Assembly: GCF_902148855.1 (NCBI RefSeq)
Contig: NC_043964.1
Location: 30,738,840-30,802,839, forward strand
Length of the DNA stretch: 64,000 nt
Direction: 5' to 3'
Origin: Sphaeramia orbicularis
Lineage: Eukaryota; Chordata; Actinopteri; Kurtiformes; Apogonidae
Part shown: one piece after another, positions 25,384 to 38,000 of the stretch
How the letters are laid out: each line of letters begins with the position of its first letter
Position numbering within the stretch: position 1 is the first letter of the stretch
Made by a program: the position numbers and the translations under genes
The notes under the pieces: generated by a model
What the model saw: only the letters and a program-made list of their open reading frames with translations
Database searches by the model: none
Told to the model about the DNA's origin: nothing

Positions 25384-27815
25384 ATGCTGTCTGCAGAGGA
25401 CACCGCAATGCTTCAGCTGAGGTCGTTCGTCCACCAGCGGCTGTACGCAGCAGCGGAGGAGATCCTCGGACAAGTGGAGAAAACCATCACACTGGCTTTA
25501 TACGAAGCATCGGACCTCCAGCGGGCCAGTCCGGGTCCCAAAGCGGACTATCTGCAACAAGAATCAGGTTTGGGCTTTTTTCACCTCTGTGTACCATGTC
25601 CATTGTGTATCAGTAATGCATAGTAAATCTTAAATGTGGTGTGATGGTTAGTCTCGTCAGTGAACATGAGTGCATGTACATGTACATCAGTATGGAGGAC
25701 TGAACCTGCTATATTAAAAATATATACAGAAATATAAAAATGGCTTGATAAGTTCATTTCCGTACCATTTATTTATCTATTTTGTCCTTATTTATATTTT
25801 TCCTTATTTAATTTTAATCCCCGTATTTATTTCTGCATTGCTTTCTATTTACATTTTCTTTATCTCTTTTCTTGTTTATTTCTATATTTTATTTTCATCT
25901 GACATCTTATTAATTTATTGTCATTTTTTAAATTCATAGTCATATTTACCTCTTCAGTATTCCCCTTTTGCATTTTCTTCTTCTGTTTATTTCTTCATCG
26001 CCAATTTATCTCTGCATTGCTTTCTATTTACATTTTCTTCCTCTATTTATTTCTGCATCACCTATTTATTTCTGTGTTGTTTTCCATTTACATTTTCTTC
26101 CTCTATTCATTTCTGCATTGCCTATTTATTTCCACATTGCTTTCTATTTACATTTTCTTCCTCTATTTATTTCTGCGTCACCTATTTATTTCTGTGTTGT
26201 TTTCCATTTACATTTTCTTCAGTATTCCCCCTTTTGCATTTTCTTTCTCTATTTACTTCTGCTTCGCCGATTTATTTCTGCATGGCATTTTATTTACATT
26301 TTATTTATCTCTTTTCTTATTTATTTCTATATTTATTTCATCTGACATCTTATTAATTAATTGGCATTTTTTCATTCTCATATTTACCTCTTTAGTATTC
26401 CCTCTGTTACTTTTTCTTCCTCTATTTATTTCTGCTTGTCCTTTTTCTATTTCTTTATGCATTTATGCCTTATTAGGCAAATGAGGGGGGCAGTCTTTAA
26501 AGGCGTGTCCTTAGGTCAGCTCTTCTCCTATTGGTCAATTTGTATTTGGCTGCTGCGCTATCAGTGCTGAATAGACCAGGAAATACCTGGTGCTCCTGGT
26601 GTCTATAGGCGGACATGAAGCTGTGTTGGTTGAAAACCAGCAGGATTACTGCTGCAGAAATCCCACAGTCACTGAGGACTTTACTGTTTGGTGTGGATAT
26701 AGGAACCCAGAGAGTGTTTGGGTTCGCTTAGGATCATTAGTGCAGCAAAAATGGATGAAACACCACAAGATCAGAATAATGTTACAGACTCAGTTATAAA
26801 TAACTGCAACATTAAACAGTGTTTTCCCATTAAGGCACCAATCAGGGTTTTGTCAAGAGATGCAGATGAGAACTATCTATGCAGAAAAAACTGATATAAT
26901 ATGAAGATTTTGTCTTCTTTCTCAGGTTAAGTGTAATAACAGTTATTAGAAGCTTTAGCCTTTTCACTAACTGTTCCTTCCATCTCTTTTGTAGCTCCAG
27001 TACCTCCAGAGACCAGCAGGGCTCCTGCAGAGGAGAACCTGCTGCAAGTGACATCAACGTATCCATCAATACAAGAAGAATCAAACTTGTGTCTCCGGGT
27101 TGAGGTCTCAGGCCCCTCTCAGATCAATGCATTTCCAGAAAACAGTGATGGGAACTACTGCTCAGTGGAGACAGAATACAACCTGTCTAAGATTAAACAG
27201 GAGCAGGAGGATCTTGGGGATGAGGTTCTAACACAGGAGGTGTCTTTTCCTGATGTCGTAAAAAATCAGCAGCATCATCCAGAAATGCAACTTAAATATG
27301 AGCTTCAGCCTGTTTCTTCAGTGAGCTCTGTGGATCACAATGAAAATAGTGACAGCAGTGAGGAGTGGGTGCAGAGAAGAGGAGCACAAATGATGATGAA
27401 GAAACAGAAAGTACATTTATTTCAACAACCAAATTGCAGCAAAACAAAGAGTCAGCCAATGGTTCAAGATTATAAATGCCCAGACTGTGGGAGAACCTTT
27501 GTCCACAGGCAGTATTTAGCCGTCCACATGAGGACACACTCTGGGGAGAAACCATATGGCTGTGGTCTTTGTGGAAAAGCCTTCAGTCAGAGGCAGAACC
27601 TCACAGTTCACCAAAGACTTCACACAGGGGAGAGACCGTATTGTTGTGAATTCTGTGGGAAAGGCTTTCACACCAGGGGAAACCTCAAATCACACATGAA
27701 ACATCTTTCAAGAGGAAATCCCTACACCTGTGATATCTGTGGCCAAATATTCTGCCAAAAGGGACTACTGACAGAGCACAGGAATGCACACATAGAAAAG
27801 ACAATATGCACATGA
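25384..27815 (+). CDS. C2H2 zinc-finger gene B
   Basis: This is a probable DNA-binding transcription regulator. Exon 1 is 25384-25567 (MLSAEDTAMLQLRSFVHQ; alternative start at 25408, and the frame stays open upstream to 25258) and exon 2 is 26995-27815, joined in phase 1, giving 334 residues. The leader LQLRSFVHQRLYAAAEEILG and VEKTITLALYEA match gene A, so the two are likely tandem paralogues. An acidic middle (KQEQEDLGDE) precedes four fingers at the C-terminus: CPDCGRTF, CGLCGKAF, CEFCGKGF and CDICGQIF, with SGEKPY and TGERPY linkers. The third finger has an odd histidine end (SHMKHLSRGNPY), closer-spaced than the usual HxxxH. Intron 1 holds a 60 bp minisatellite. The frame is intact. Confidence 0.82.
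25745..26440. repeat. 60/120 bp minisatellite in intron of zinc-finger gene B
   Basis: Units such as CTCTATTTATTTCTGCATCA followed by CCATTTACATTTTCTTC repeat every 60 bp. Alternate units are more alike (26041 and 26161 against 26101), giving a 120 bp higher-order period. Both flanks contain degenerate TATTTATTTCT units. A long open frame through it is an artefact of the repeat. Confidence 0.85.
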
Positions 27816-28084
27816 GCCTCTGCATGAGTGAAACCCAACCTCTGAACAAATGTTGAATAGGGGTGTAACGGTACAGGAAAACTTAGGTTTGGTATGTTTT
27901 CGGTACATGGGTCTTCAGTTCGATACATTTTTGATATGTTTTTGATACAGTGAAGGAGACAAGTTTCAGTAAAAAAAACTTTATTGAAGTAAAAAAAATG
28001 GTTTACAGTTTTTCTCTTGGTAGCGGTCATTAACGATTGGGTGGTGTCGTTTTAAATGCGTTGTGAAATTTGACGTGTTACCAG

Positions 28085-28884
28085 TAGGGAGGTAATGATT
28101 ACTAGTATCACGATAAACCATGGTAAAATTCCCGATGGTTAGTATTACCGTTTAAATTCTAATTAGCATTAAAACCATGTTCGATTACCGCACTTTGAAA
28201 ACTCACGGTGATACTGCTCATTTCCTGGAGAAACAGCTGCACTCCAGGCACGCATGCACAGTTTGTAATGTTTGGCCTCTGAAAATATGGCTGAAGGCAC
28301 CTGCACGGACAGCGCTCCAGAGATCCGGGGGTAGCGGGCTCCTGCACGAACCTGGTCCGAGCGCACGGACCCAGTCCAAACGTACCTCCATCCCATACAT
28401 CTGTCTCTCTCTTTCTCTGTCATTGTGACATTGTGAATGATTTGATATGGAAAATGGTCAAACAAGCTCCACTATGACCTGTCCAACTACTTTTTTCCCA
28501 CTCAAAAAAGCACTTAGGAATCGATAGGAGAATTGATAAGGAATTGGATTGGTAAGCAGGACTGACAATGGCATTGATATTGATAAAATCCTATCAATTC
28601 CAACCCCTAGTGCAGTTATCTTTTATGTCTATCTTTAATGCACATTTGTATGTTTGATGTTTACATGTCAATATTTTAATGTTTCTGCCAACAGAAAGTA
28701 CACTGTGTGTGTTATTATTATTTTTTTTTTTCAAAATACAACTTGGTTAAATTATTTCAGTGTGTGTATAAGTACTTTTTGAACATTTTGAGCACATTTA
28801 AACAATACCGCGATAATAATGATAACCGTGATAATTTTGGTTACAAAAACCGTGATATGAAATTTTTATATTGTTACATCTCTC
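28085..28884. mobile_element. hAT-type element nested in the 27859-29243 element
   Basis: The flanks gttaccag (28077-28084) and attaccag (28885-28892) agree at 7 of 8 positions, as for an 8 bp hAT duplication. The ends TAGGGAGGTAATGATTAC and, on the minus strand, GAGAGATGTAACAATAT are related. A further fragment near 28490-28615 has the style of a third element. Confidence 0.6.
28490..28615. mobile_element. innermost repeat fragment
   Basis: GGAATCGATAGGAGAATTGA on one side and TATCAATTCCAACCCCTAG on the other resemble the ends of a different fish hAT repeat (GGGGTTGGAATTGATAGG type). It lies inside the nested element. Confidence 0.4.
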
Positions 28885-29414
28885 ATTACCAGAAATATAA
28901 CCGATCTTCACGAAACAATGCCAGCACTCCACTCTTGTAAATCCAAAATGGTCTCAAATCAGAGACCTTAGAGAAGATGGAGGGTCTTCCAATTCTGGCT
29001 TTGTACCTGTGATGCTGGTACGTATATCGCTTAGATGTCCGTCTAGGATATCAAATACTGCACATGGGTTCCACTTGCGACCACCCTGCTCATACTGTGT
29101 GCGTTCCACTTCAAGGTGGAAAATTAAGCCGAGTGTTTGCATTTTTCACATAGGCTACGTGTATTCATTCGATACACCTCTGTATTGTATTAAAGGCCCC
29201 AAACAGAAACAGTTCTGTACAAACGAGTGCACCGTTACACTTCTAATGCTGATGTATTACCTTAAAGTTATGGAAAGATCATGGACATTTACTTCATAAA
29301 TGCTTCTGTAATAGAGCTGACATGGTTCAGTTTAGACTGAACAAAAGAAATATTCATGCATATCAGTTATGTCATTTGACATGTTTGGATGAAAGCCTCA
29401 GCTTTTATTTGGAG

Positions 29415-29585
29415 CAACTTAAAAGGGTCATGTTTTGCTAAACCCACTTTTATTAGTCTTTGGTACATTTATTTTTGTATTTAGGGGCCCTAATAGTTCA
29501 AAAAGTTTGAATTTGAGCCCTCTAGGTGCTGCAAAGCATGCATAATTCCATTTTTAAAAAAAGCAAAATATCACTCCTTTAAATG
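29415..29585 (+). repeat. internally deleted copy of the 40402-41248 repeat
   Basis: GGTCATGTTTTGCTAAACCC, then TCTTTGGTACATTTATTTTT and GGTGCTGCAAAGC match the left part of the 40402-41248 element. GCAAAATATCACTCCTTTAA matches its right end. The middle is missing. Confidence 0.6.
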
Positions 29586-30539
29586 CAACACTAACATATG
29601 TTTAAAAGTCTTTCCATCTGTTTTGTTCAGGTTAAACAGTTCATTGTGTCCTCTGTCTATGCAGAATAAATAACAGCAGTTTAACCTCACTGTGCATGTT
29701 GATCACCCACATAGTTAAACTACAGTACACTCATTTTCCTATATGGTTGTGCAGTAGCATGACTGGTCCACATACTGCACGTACACGAACTACAAATAAA
29801 AAACAATTTTGTTACTGAGTAACGATGGGTGTTAATAGCATTTCCCATATAAATGGCAAGTTTATTATCATGCATTTTAACGACGTGCGTTCCTGAGCTG
29901 GCGTTTTGCAGAAACCCACAATTAAATTCTGCCACAGATAACAATAGAATGGCAATATCTAGTCTCACTAATACATGGTATCAATACAACAGTAGCTGCT
30001 GTGTTCTAATGATGCAACACTATAAGGCTGATTAACCACAGTAATTATTTCTAGCTTCTCCAGACAAAGAGAAGGAAACCACTATTTATCACTATACTCT
30101 CTTCTTCTTATTCTTCTACGTTTTGTCCAACAGATGGCAGCAGACCTTTATGATTATTCTTGTCTCCCATCTCTGTTTTAGCCTCATTGACATTCCACTG
30201 TATTTCTTTACATCTTTAACATGCATATACTGACATTCACACCATGCAGAACACTGATAATCCCATTACTGTATATGAAAATTAATCACTTCTTCACCCT
30301 CACTGGAAAAAACTACCTCTAAACAGTAGTTTATCAGCCCTGTACAATGTCTTCTGGGTAACTGGATTAAACTAATGAAGACAGATTGTGGTTTGATTTG
30401 TGTAAAGTGCTCTATGCAGTGCACAAACCATTTAATAGTGAATGAATGTATTTTCATTCATTCACTGATTCAACCTCATGTAAAGTGAGGGGAATTTTTG
30501 GGATTTATTTGAAATTCCCAGTTAGAGTCAGATTGAATA

Positions 30540-30675
30540 TAGTAAATTAAACACTTGAAAATGCAAAATGCAGAGGATAATCAAAAAAATTGGTGATAGA
30601 TCACTTAGGAAAGGTTAAAATGTTGAGAAATGTATTTGGCAGTATCCACAGAAATAATTCTAGGTCTTTAAGGGT
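30540..30675. repeat. fragment related to the 8177-8724 element
   Basis: GATCACTTAGGAAAGGTTAA and nearby sequence match the interior of the TTAA element at 8177-8724 on the opposite strand. It is truncated, and a hAT element sits directly beside it. Confidence 0.4.
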
Positions 30676-30681
30676 TTAAAG

Positions 30682-31288
30682 CAGTGGTTCCAAACCTTTT
30701 TTTTTTTTTTTTTTGGCTTTTGACCCCATTTTAACATCACAAATTTCTGGTGAACCCAGAACTGAGACATTTTTTTGCTAAAAGTAATTTGTTTTTGATC
30801 ATGTAATAGTTTGCTATACTATGTTGTAAATAAACATTAATTTTAGACGACATTTCGGCTATATAATGTATATTATTATGGACAGAGGCAGAAAAGCCAG
30901 GTGTAGATTACTGCACAAAGTGAGAATATTATTTTCCTTGGTCAGGATATGTACAGTCAGTCCATCTTGGATTTAAAAGGATGACAACTAATACTGAAAA
31001 AACAATAACTCAAACTATGAATTATGAAAGAGCTGCTGCATCTGAAACCGACCACAATGAACATTTGAAAGATAAACAGTACCACAGTGCTGCAGTTTCA
31101 GCTTCACAGTTTGTCATGTCTTTTATGCATTGGGATTTTCTCTCTCAACTCACCATATATTGTTTTATTTGTAAGTTTTTCTTCTTATTATTATTTTTTT
31201 AAATCAATTTCTAGAAAATTTCAGGCGACCCCATCTGAATTCCAGGCGACCCCACGTGGGGTCCTGATCCCAAGGTTGAAAAACACTG
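30682..31288. mobile_element. non-autonomous hAT-type element, copy 2
   Basis: About 607 bp, starting CAGTGGTTCCAAACCTTTTT and ending AAGGTTGAAAAACACTG, the same family and orientation as 2565-3164. The flanks gtttaaag and gtataggg match at 5 of 8 positions, so insertion is old. Confidence 0.75.
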
Positions 31289-31599
31289 GTATAGGGCATA
31301 TTGATTCTGTCAAAATTAAGAAAAAAAAAAAAAAATGCATCGGTCTGTATTCAGCAAATGAACATCATAACTGAGAGGTGGTTTCTGGGTAAGTCTCAAT
31401 GGTGACGGATGTTTTAAAACAGTGTAAAATAAATCTATAATAAAAGTACTTGACTTTTAATAAATACCTTTAAAAAGTAAGCCATCTGTCTGCTCTGCCA
31501 CGTCCACTTGATTTAATACACATTTGAATTCTGTTTTTAAATCCGACGATTTTAGGCAGTGACATAAATTTTCCAGGTCGTGCAATTACATAAGTCTGC

Positions 31600-32134
31600 A
31601 GCGCACAGGACTGCGGTGTCAGAGGGGGAGATTGGAGCTCAGTCCGTGTTTTGACGCTGAGCGCACAGCAGAGAGGAGGAGTCGCTCTGTCAACTGTTGG
31701 CCTCTGAAGTCTAATCTGGATTAGAGTTTGGTCCAGTCTGCAGCCAGGACTCCAATAATCACATTATTGTATGTGGGGTTGACGCCTGACGAAGCGGAAG
31801 AAAGAAGGGGTGTCAAATGTTGTCAGGCGGCTGCTGCGACGATTTTAAGGCGAACCCGTCTGTCTGGATACGAATAGTGTTTTAAGACTTGCAGTTTTGC
31901 GATTTGCACCAAAGATCGGACGCAATCTGAGTAAAGTTCCATGAATAGGCTATTTGGTGGCTGCGGTCGGTGGATGGTGCGCATCTCCGCGTGCAGCGCA
32001 CCGCACTCTGCAGCATCCAGACTGATCACTGCAGCCTGCACTTCAAGCACATTTGCGCACAAAGCTGTGGTTTCTTCTATGTGAACCTCTGCAACTAACA
32101 TCACAGGAGTAGCAATGGTCACACTGACATTCAG
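31600..32134 (+). other. tex2: tex2 non-coding first exon (5'UTR) and promoter region
   Basis: A GC-richer stretch than its surroundings ends at a good donor (ACATTCAG followed by GTAAGG at 32135). It precedes the tex2 coding exon on the same strand with no other gene between. An ATG near 32114 opens a short upstream reading frame. The transcription start was not located, so the left edge is approximate. Confidence 0.5.
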
Positions 32135-33354
32135 GTAAGGGCTTTAGTGTTTTATTTATAGCAGCAAATATTATGTTGTAAGAGTCTTTGTCTCTGTAGA
32201 CCAGTTTAAAATAGTCCCTACAACATTAGGACAGAAAAAGAAGTTTTGGTCCTGTAATGCCTGTGGCATCCTTCAACTGAACTGTCACCTACTCCTAAAG
32301 AGAGTTTCAATGGCTCTAAAATAACAATTATGAAAGAGATTGTTTGCTTCTGGGATTTTTGTGTTAATGATTTTCTTAATATCAAGTACAACCGCTCTAA
32401 AACCTCAATCCAATGCCCAGTGTGTCATCAGGGCACCAGGGTAGTTAAAAGGCCAAGGTTAAGGGTCATGTGGCTATAATCATCCTGCTTCTCTGCTTGG
32501 ATTCTTGCCACGGGCTCTCTTTATATACAACACCCAACTTGGTTTTAATTATTCTCTATTATTTAGAGCATACAGATCATTTCATGCTCGTAAAGCCTGG
32601 ATAAAAAGGCCAGCCAAAGTACAGAGAATGGACCAAGTGACAATTTTTTTTTTTTTTTTTTGTCAGGGTTCAATCCCTTGCAAAGGACAGGGATAAGAGT
32701 GGGATTTTCAGCTGAACACTCTGGTCACATTATTTCTCCCCCGTCCATTAAAAGTCATCTACCTCCATCTACTAATTGACAGCCTCTTGAATCTGCCTGT
32801 CGTGCTATTTGTAGACACACAGCTTCTAATATCATTTGCTCATCTGCCATATGTTTTCTAGAAACAGGAGCACTGTTTGATTTAACTCATTTTCAGCTCA
32901 CTATGTAAGTGACTCACTTGACAACTTGTCAAAATAGTGTTTATTATAGGACTTGGTAGGGGGGTGAAAAAGCTCGGATGCTGTTAGCGTCTGATATAAA
33001 AGCAGACACTTCACTTTCTAAACCCGTAAAGAGAAAAACTAAAACTGCAGCTGCAGGCTTTCCCTCTGAACCCTTGTGTCAGTCTTTTGATGATCACACT
33101 TCTTTTCTTTTTAGCTTCTTCAGAAATTCTCCTACTGTCCTAACTGGAAAGCTGCCAAATCCCTGCTGACTCCATCCTTCGCTGAGAAGCAAAAGGTTTT
33201 TTTTTCCCTCTCCCTGTCAGCATGAACTGATCTAAATTGACTCCAAAGTAGAAATTGATTAGGGCAATACAGGGCTGTCTGGAGCTGCTTAAGCACTGGT
33301 GCAGCAGCACTTCTGGTTAATTAGATTTGACAAACAGCCCAGCAGGTTTGTGAT

Positions 33355-34225
33355 GTGAGGGCTAAAATTAAAATGTCTTCTTATGAATTGGGTGTAGTGT
33401 TAAGGAGGAAGGCAATAATGTGGGCAGCATTGAAACAGCTGACTATTTGTGGCCTTGATAATTGGTTTTATCCGAGTCTGGCCCACAGTTTACAATCTGC
33501 AGGACAATTGCCATGTGTAAGTTTGGCAGATAAACTAAAATGGACCAGACAATGTTTTTGTGTGTCTGTATATGGAGAGAAACTTTGGAACAGTCTGAAT
33601 ATCCAACACAAGCAATGCCAAAATATCCAACGATTTAAAACTGGCAAATAAACAGATGGTCTGGTCCCAGTACAAAGATAGTGGGTCCTAATATTTATGT
33701 TACATCAATATTCTGTCTTATCTTATTTCGTTTGTTCCTTGTTTTTTGTGTGTTTGTTGATTGTTATGTTTTGTTTGATTGCTGTTGTTGTCTACTTTGT
33801 TTTATTGTTTACTTTACTGTGCATTTATTTATGTTGCCTTCAAGGATTTATGTATGTATGTATGTATGTATGTACTTACTAATTTACTTTTCTGGTATGT
33901 CAATATGGGTGTGTATGTATGTGTATGTGAGGATGATAAGTAAGGTTAATTACTCATAAGACATCTAAGGAACTTGATTTTTCATATATTGTGCTGATAG
34001 GAAGCTACAGGATAGACTGTTTTGTGGAGAAGGGGTGGGATTAAATAAGTTATACTTCCTCCCACTCCTTTTCGAATGTGCAGATGAAGTCATACTTTGC
34101 TTTCATGTATATATATGTAAGTTTTTTGTTTTTTTTTTTTACAAGATTTCTTACTATCTGTTTTATTTCTAAGGACCAAGTAAGATTACTTTGTTTTGTT
34201 GCATATTTGAAATAAACTAAAGTAA
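33355..34225 (+). mobile_element. 5'-truncated LINE in tex2 intron 1
   Basis: The frame ending at 33651 contains CFCVSVYGEKLWNSLN and IQRFK, the C-terminal signature of LINE reverse-transcriptase proteins. The 3'UTR follows with (TATG)n, CTTCCTCCCACTCCTTTTCG and AATAAACTAAAGTAATAATA. It is a dead 3' fragment. Confidence 0.65.
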
Positions 34226-35053
34226 TAATAATAAAAATAACACACATATTGAAGAAAACAAGCTTTTTTTCTGCTGAAAGACTGAGTCTGATAAGTTTAG
34301 TTTTCATTGATTTTAACATGATATATGGTCACATAAAGCTGGCTGGTACACATGCTATTGCATTACGTGACTGACACTTATAACCAGTAGATTCCAATTC
34401 TTTCCAATGATTTATGTTCCAAGTATCTTATCCTGTAATAAAAGGTCCTGTAATATGAAGGATTAGAGATAATCCACTCTAAGTCTTCATCGAAATGTTG
34501 ACTCTGCACAGTGTGTCTGTAATGATGCAGGAGAAATGTGTCAAATAGTCATGAACATCTTAATGGATCATGACGAATGAATTGGATTATTGCATCTAAT
34601 TCAGGATTAGCTGTGACTGTGGGATTAAATTCCCTGTGCTAACAGCTTCTCCATGATTCCACAAAAAGAAACACATCCACCCTCCTTTCCCACTTATGCA
34701 GACTTTATGTGAATTGACAGGACACGCCGAAAGAGACGAACTCTCCTGTATGCCTGAGGAGAAATGACAAAAAGAGTACAGAGGAGGTTAGACAGAAAAG
34801 CTAAAAGGAGACATGAGAGATGCTGGAAATAGAGAGAAGCTGTTGCAATATTTAATATATTCTGTAATTCTTGTTTAACCCATTTTTCTTGTTTTTCCCT
34901 GTTTCTAGTTTTCAGAATGACTGACAGGCTACATGAAAAGGATGTTCCAACTCTTACCACCTCCCAGTGCTAACACCATGCTCCATGTATTTGTGGGCTG
35001 CTATTCCATTTGGTTTATCGCTTCCCTGTTGTAGTCCATAATTCACAGCCAGC

Positions 35054-38000
35054 ATGGAGGAGAGCAAGCTCATTTTCAGCCTGGACCCCAGTGATGAAGG
35101 GCCGTCTGTGGCCTTTTCCAAAGACAAACCACAGGCCATGGAGAGCCGGCCAGACCTCAGCCTGGGGATCGATTTGGATTTAAGTCAAGGCCATCGCTGT
35201 CAGCCCCCACACCTGACACACTCCCCCTCATCTCCAGGTTCTCTAGCTGATCTGTCAGCATCATCAGAAGCCTTGCTCATGACCACCAACTTGGTAAAAT
35301 CCTCCTCGTCAGACCTGGAGCCGAGGGAGAGCAGCTCTCTAAAAGGCAAACCTCTGCTCAGCCTCGTCAAGTCACTGAGCACAGAGATCTCCCGTCGAGT
35401 TGAGCCAGAGGTCAACCTCTCTAAATCTGACTCCAAGCTCCATTTGCATCCCTGGAAGCAGCTTACCCAACAAAAGATCCCTGAGGCCAGACCTGAAGAA
35501 GGACTGAATGAAAACAACAACTGGGGACCACCTCCTTCAACAGGGAGCATGTCTCCCACTGAATCCCGGGGTAGCTCACTGATCGCTGAGCTGGAGGACA
35601 CGCGCAGGAAATTTTCCGAGGCCATGCAGGATCCACTGAGTATGTTCAGCAAGATCATGGGAGATGAGAGCCCCAAACAGGGGAGGGCTTCTACCACTGG
35701 AGATTCACCAACCTCCCAAGGCAGCGGTGGGAGAGAGGGGGGCAGTGAAGACAGTTCAGCAGACCTTAAGTGCCGTAGAAGGGTGGATGGTGAGCACAGA
35801 GGTGTGTGTGACACGCCTGTGAGAAAACGGCAGAGGAGGACATTGATAAAATCCTCTGTCCCGTCGGAACTCCCCACCCAAAGCACAGACAGCCATTATG
35901 AAATCCGCACCTATGGAGACATGATTCAGGTGGTGGAGCTCCAGAATGCATCCAGAGTGACACAACGCAGAACTCAGAGCATGCTCCCAGGCTCACCACT
36001 GCCTCTCCACTGGCTCTTACCTGTAGGACTTTTGGCGTATGGCTTCTTTGTTTTGCCCCTGCCCTCATACATGACAGGTCTGTCTGTGGGGGTTGCATGT
36101 GGTTTTATGTTGGGCCTAATGGTGATGTTTATGTTTGCCCCTCGACGCTCAGCTACCAGATACAGACAGGGTGTTCATTTCAGCAAGACTGCAGCTCTGA
36201 ACTCTAACCCCCTGGACACAGGTGCAGACATCCTGAAGGTAAACACAAAGTCAGACACATGGTGTAAATAAGAACATGTGCACATGCATGTGACATGAAG
36301 GAATCTGTATTTCTTTATTATTAGTTTAGTAATATAAAAATGATTTGACTCTGAATTTATTTTTTCTTTACTTTATACTTGTTAAAATATTGTTAAAACC
36401 ACATATCCAGGATTGTTGGATATTCACATAATGTTATTGTAGGTTTAACTGTTGAACACAATATAAGTTCTGAGAATGGATTCTCAGTGTCTGAGCATTA
36501 ATGGTTTCAAATATCCTCCTGTAATAGTTGCACAACACGTCATTATTATAAGAAGAAACTGGAGACAAGAAGAGGAAACTTCTCAAAAGATTCCCTCCTT
36601 TAAAAACAGTAGTGAGCTTTATTCTTTTAGCTTCAATATAATTTCACACAGAGTTACTTCTGAGCTGAGTTTTACACTCCTCCCACTGACAATCTGACTT
36701 TAAGGTGGATACATTATTTGTGGTATCATATACATTATTGGAGTTAATTGGAGTTAATTGGCTGACCTGCGGTGTTTGTTAGTGTGTGTTTTCACTCTAA
36801 AATTTCCTGTAATAAAATAGGACCCATCTAAATAAAAACTGTTGGCTTGTTTTGTTCCGATAATACATTATCATACAGTATATTTTTGATATAATTCATA
36901 TTTATTATATCCACGTTGAATCATTTTGTTACAGGGACCAAAGAATGTCTGAATGCTAAAATGCATTTCAGTCTTTTTTTCACTTCCTTCTGTACTGAGA
37001 AATGTCTGTATAGCTGCTGCAAAGTACCTTACATGAAACTATGGGTCTTATGTGCTATATGTGCACCAGATGAAGCCAATGTCATAAACAGCAGCAGTGA
37101 CATGTGGTATTGGGTGGCACAAAAAAACAATGTACCATCGATAATGCTTAATGGATTAGTTTTGAGGCAGTTACGAGAAAAACCAGCCTCAGGCACAGCA
37201 GGTTCAGCAGCTAAAGGGCAGGTTATTTGGATAATGGTTTTCTTAAAGTACTTCAGTTCTGCTCTGCTCTGACAGAAGGGGTGGGGGGTAGGGGTGGGGG
37301 TGGGGGGTCGACTGCTTTAAAAAAAAGGCAGAGTTAGCAAGTTCAAATAAGGTAATGTTTAGCTGTACAAACTGCAGGCTGTAGGCTGTTTCAAAGACAC
37401 ATTCACAGGGTTAAATGAGACTGCAGTATTCTGCCATGTCTCATGTTTCCTCTCCTGCTGAGCTGCTCCAGCAGTTTGACCCACTCATTGAGTATTTAAT
37501 TCACCCCAGTATAGTATTTGCTACTTTCACATATTTGTTGTTGATGTTAAAGATTTGTCCAGAATTTTCCACTTGTTCTGTCTCGTGATGAAAATAGTGT
37601 AAGTGAAGTGTTTCTAATTATAGCTACAGCACAACTGTCAGTGTGTAGTCATTTACTGCTGACTGTGTTGCCATCAGCAGCTGCTTTCTTTGTTAGAATA
37701 AACGGATTCATGATTTTCTTCCAGGGTTGGATGAATGAGACACATTGCTACGACCCGGAGACTTTCCACCCTTCCACCACACACTCCGTCTATGTCACCC
37801 TGGATGGGAGCCAGCTGCATCTTGCATACCCACGTGCAAACATTTCCCGCTGGGCTGCGTTCAGCGAGCCGCCCCATGAAGCCGTGTTTTTGCACTCACG
37901 TATCTACCAGCTGGCTAACTGTAAGGTCAGTGTATTTGCAGAGTAGTCTCTCAGTTGTAAGTCCCATGGGAGCAGGCATGTCCCTCAGAGGGGATCTAAA

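Larger units (their letters stand above)
27859..29243. mobile_element. outer hAT-type element of a nest
   Basis: The left end TAGGGGTGTAACGGTACAG and the right end (read on the minus strand AGAAGTGTAACGGTGCAC) form inverted termini of the GGGTGTAACGGT type common in fish hAT elements. It is interrupted by a second element at 28085-28884. No transposase is visible. Confidence 0.6.

Noticed and set aside
25918-26484. 188-codon open frame with hydrophobic FFLYSFLH-type repeats
   Set aside because: It is a translation of the 60 bp pyrimidine-rich minisatellite; another frame through the same repeat is also open, and it lies in an intron.
31823-32122. 99-codon minus-strand frame
   Set aside because: It lies across the GC-rich tex2 first exon and has no recognised domain or splice support.
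35200-35886. 228-codon minus-strand frame
   Set aside because: Antisense shadow of the first tex2 coding exon; the sense strand matches tex2.
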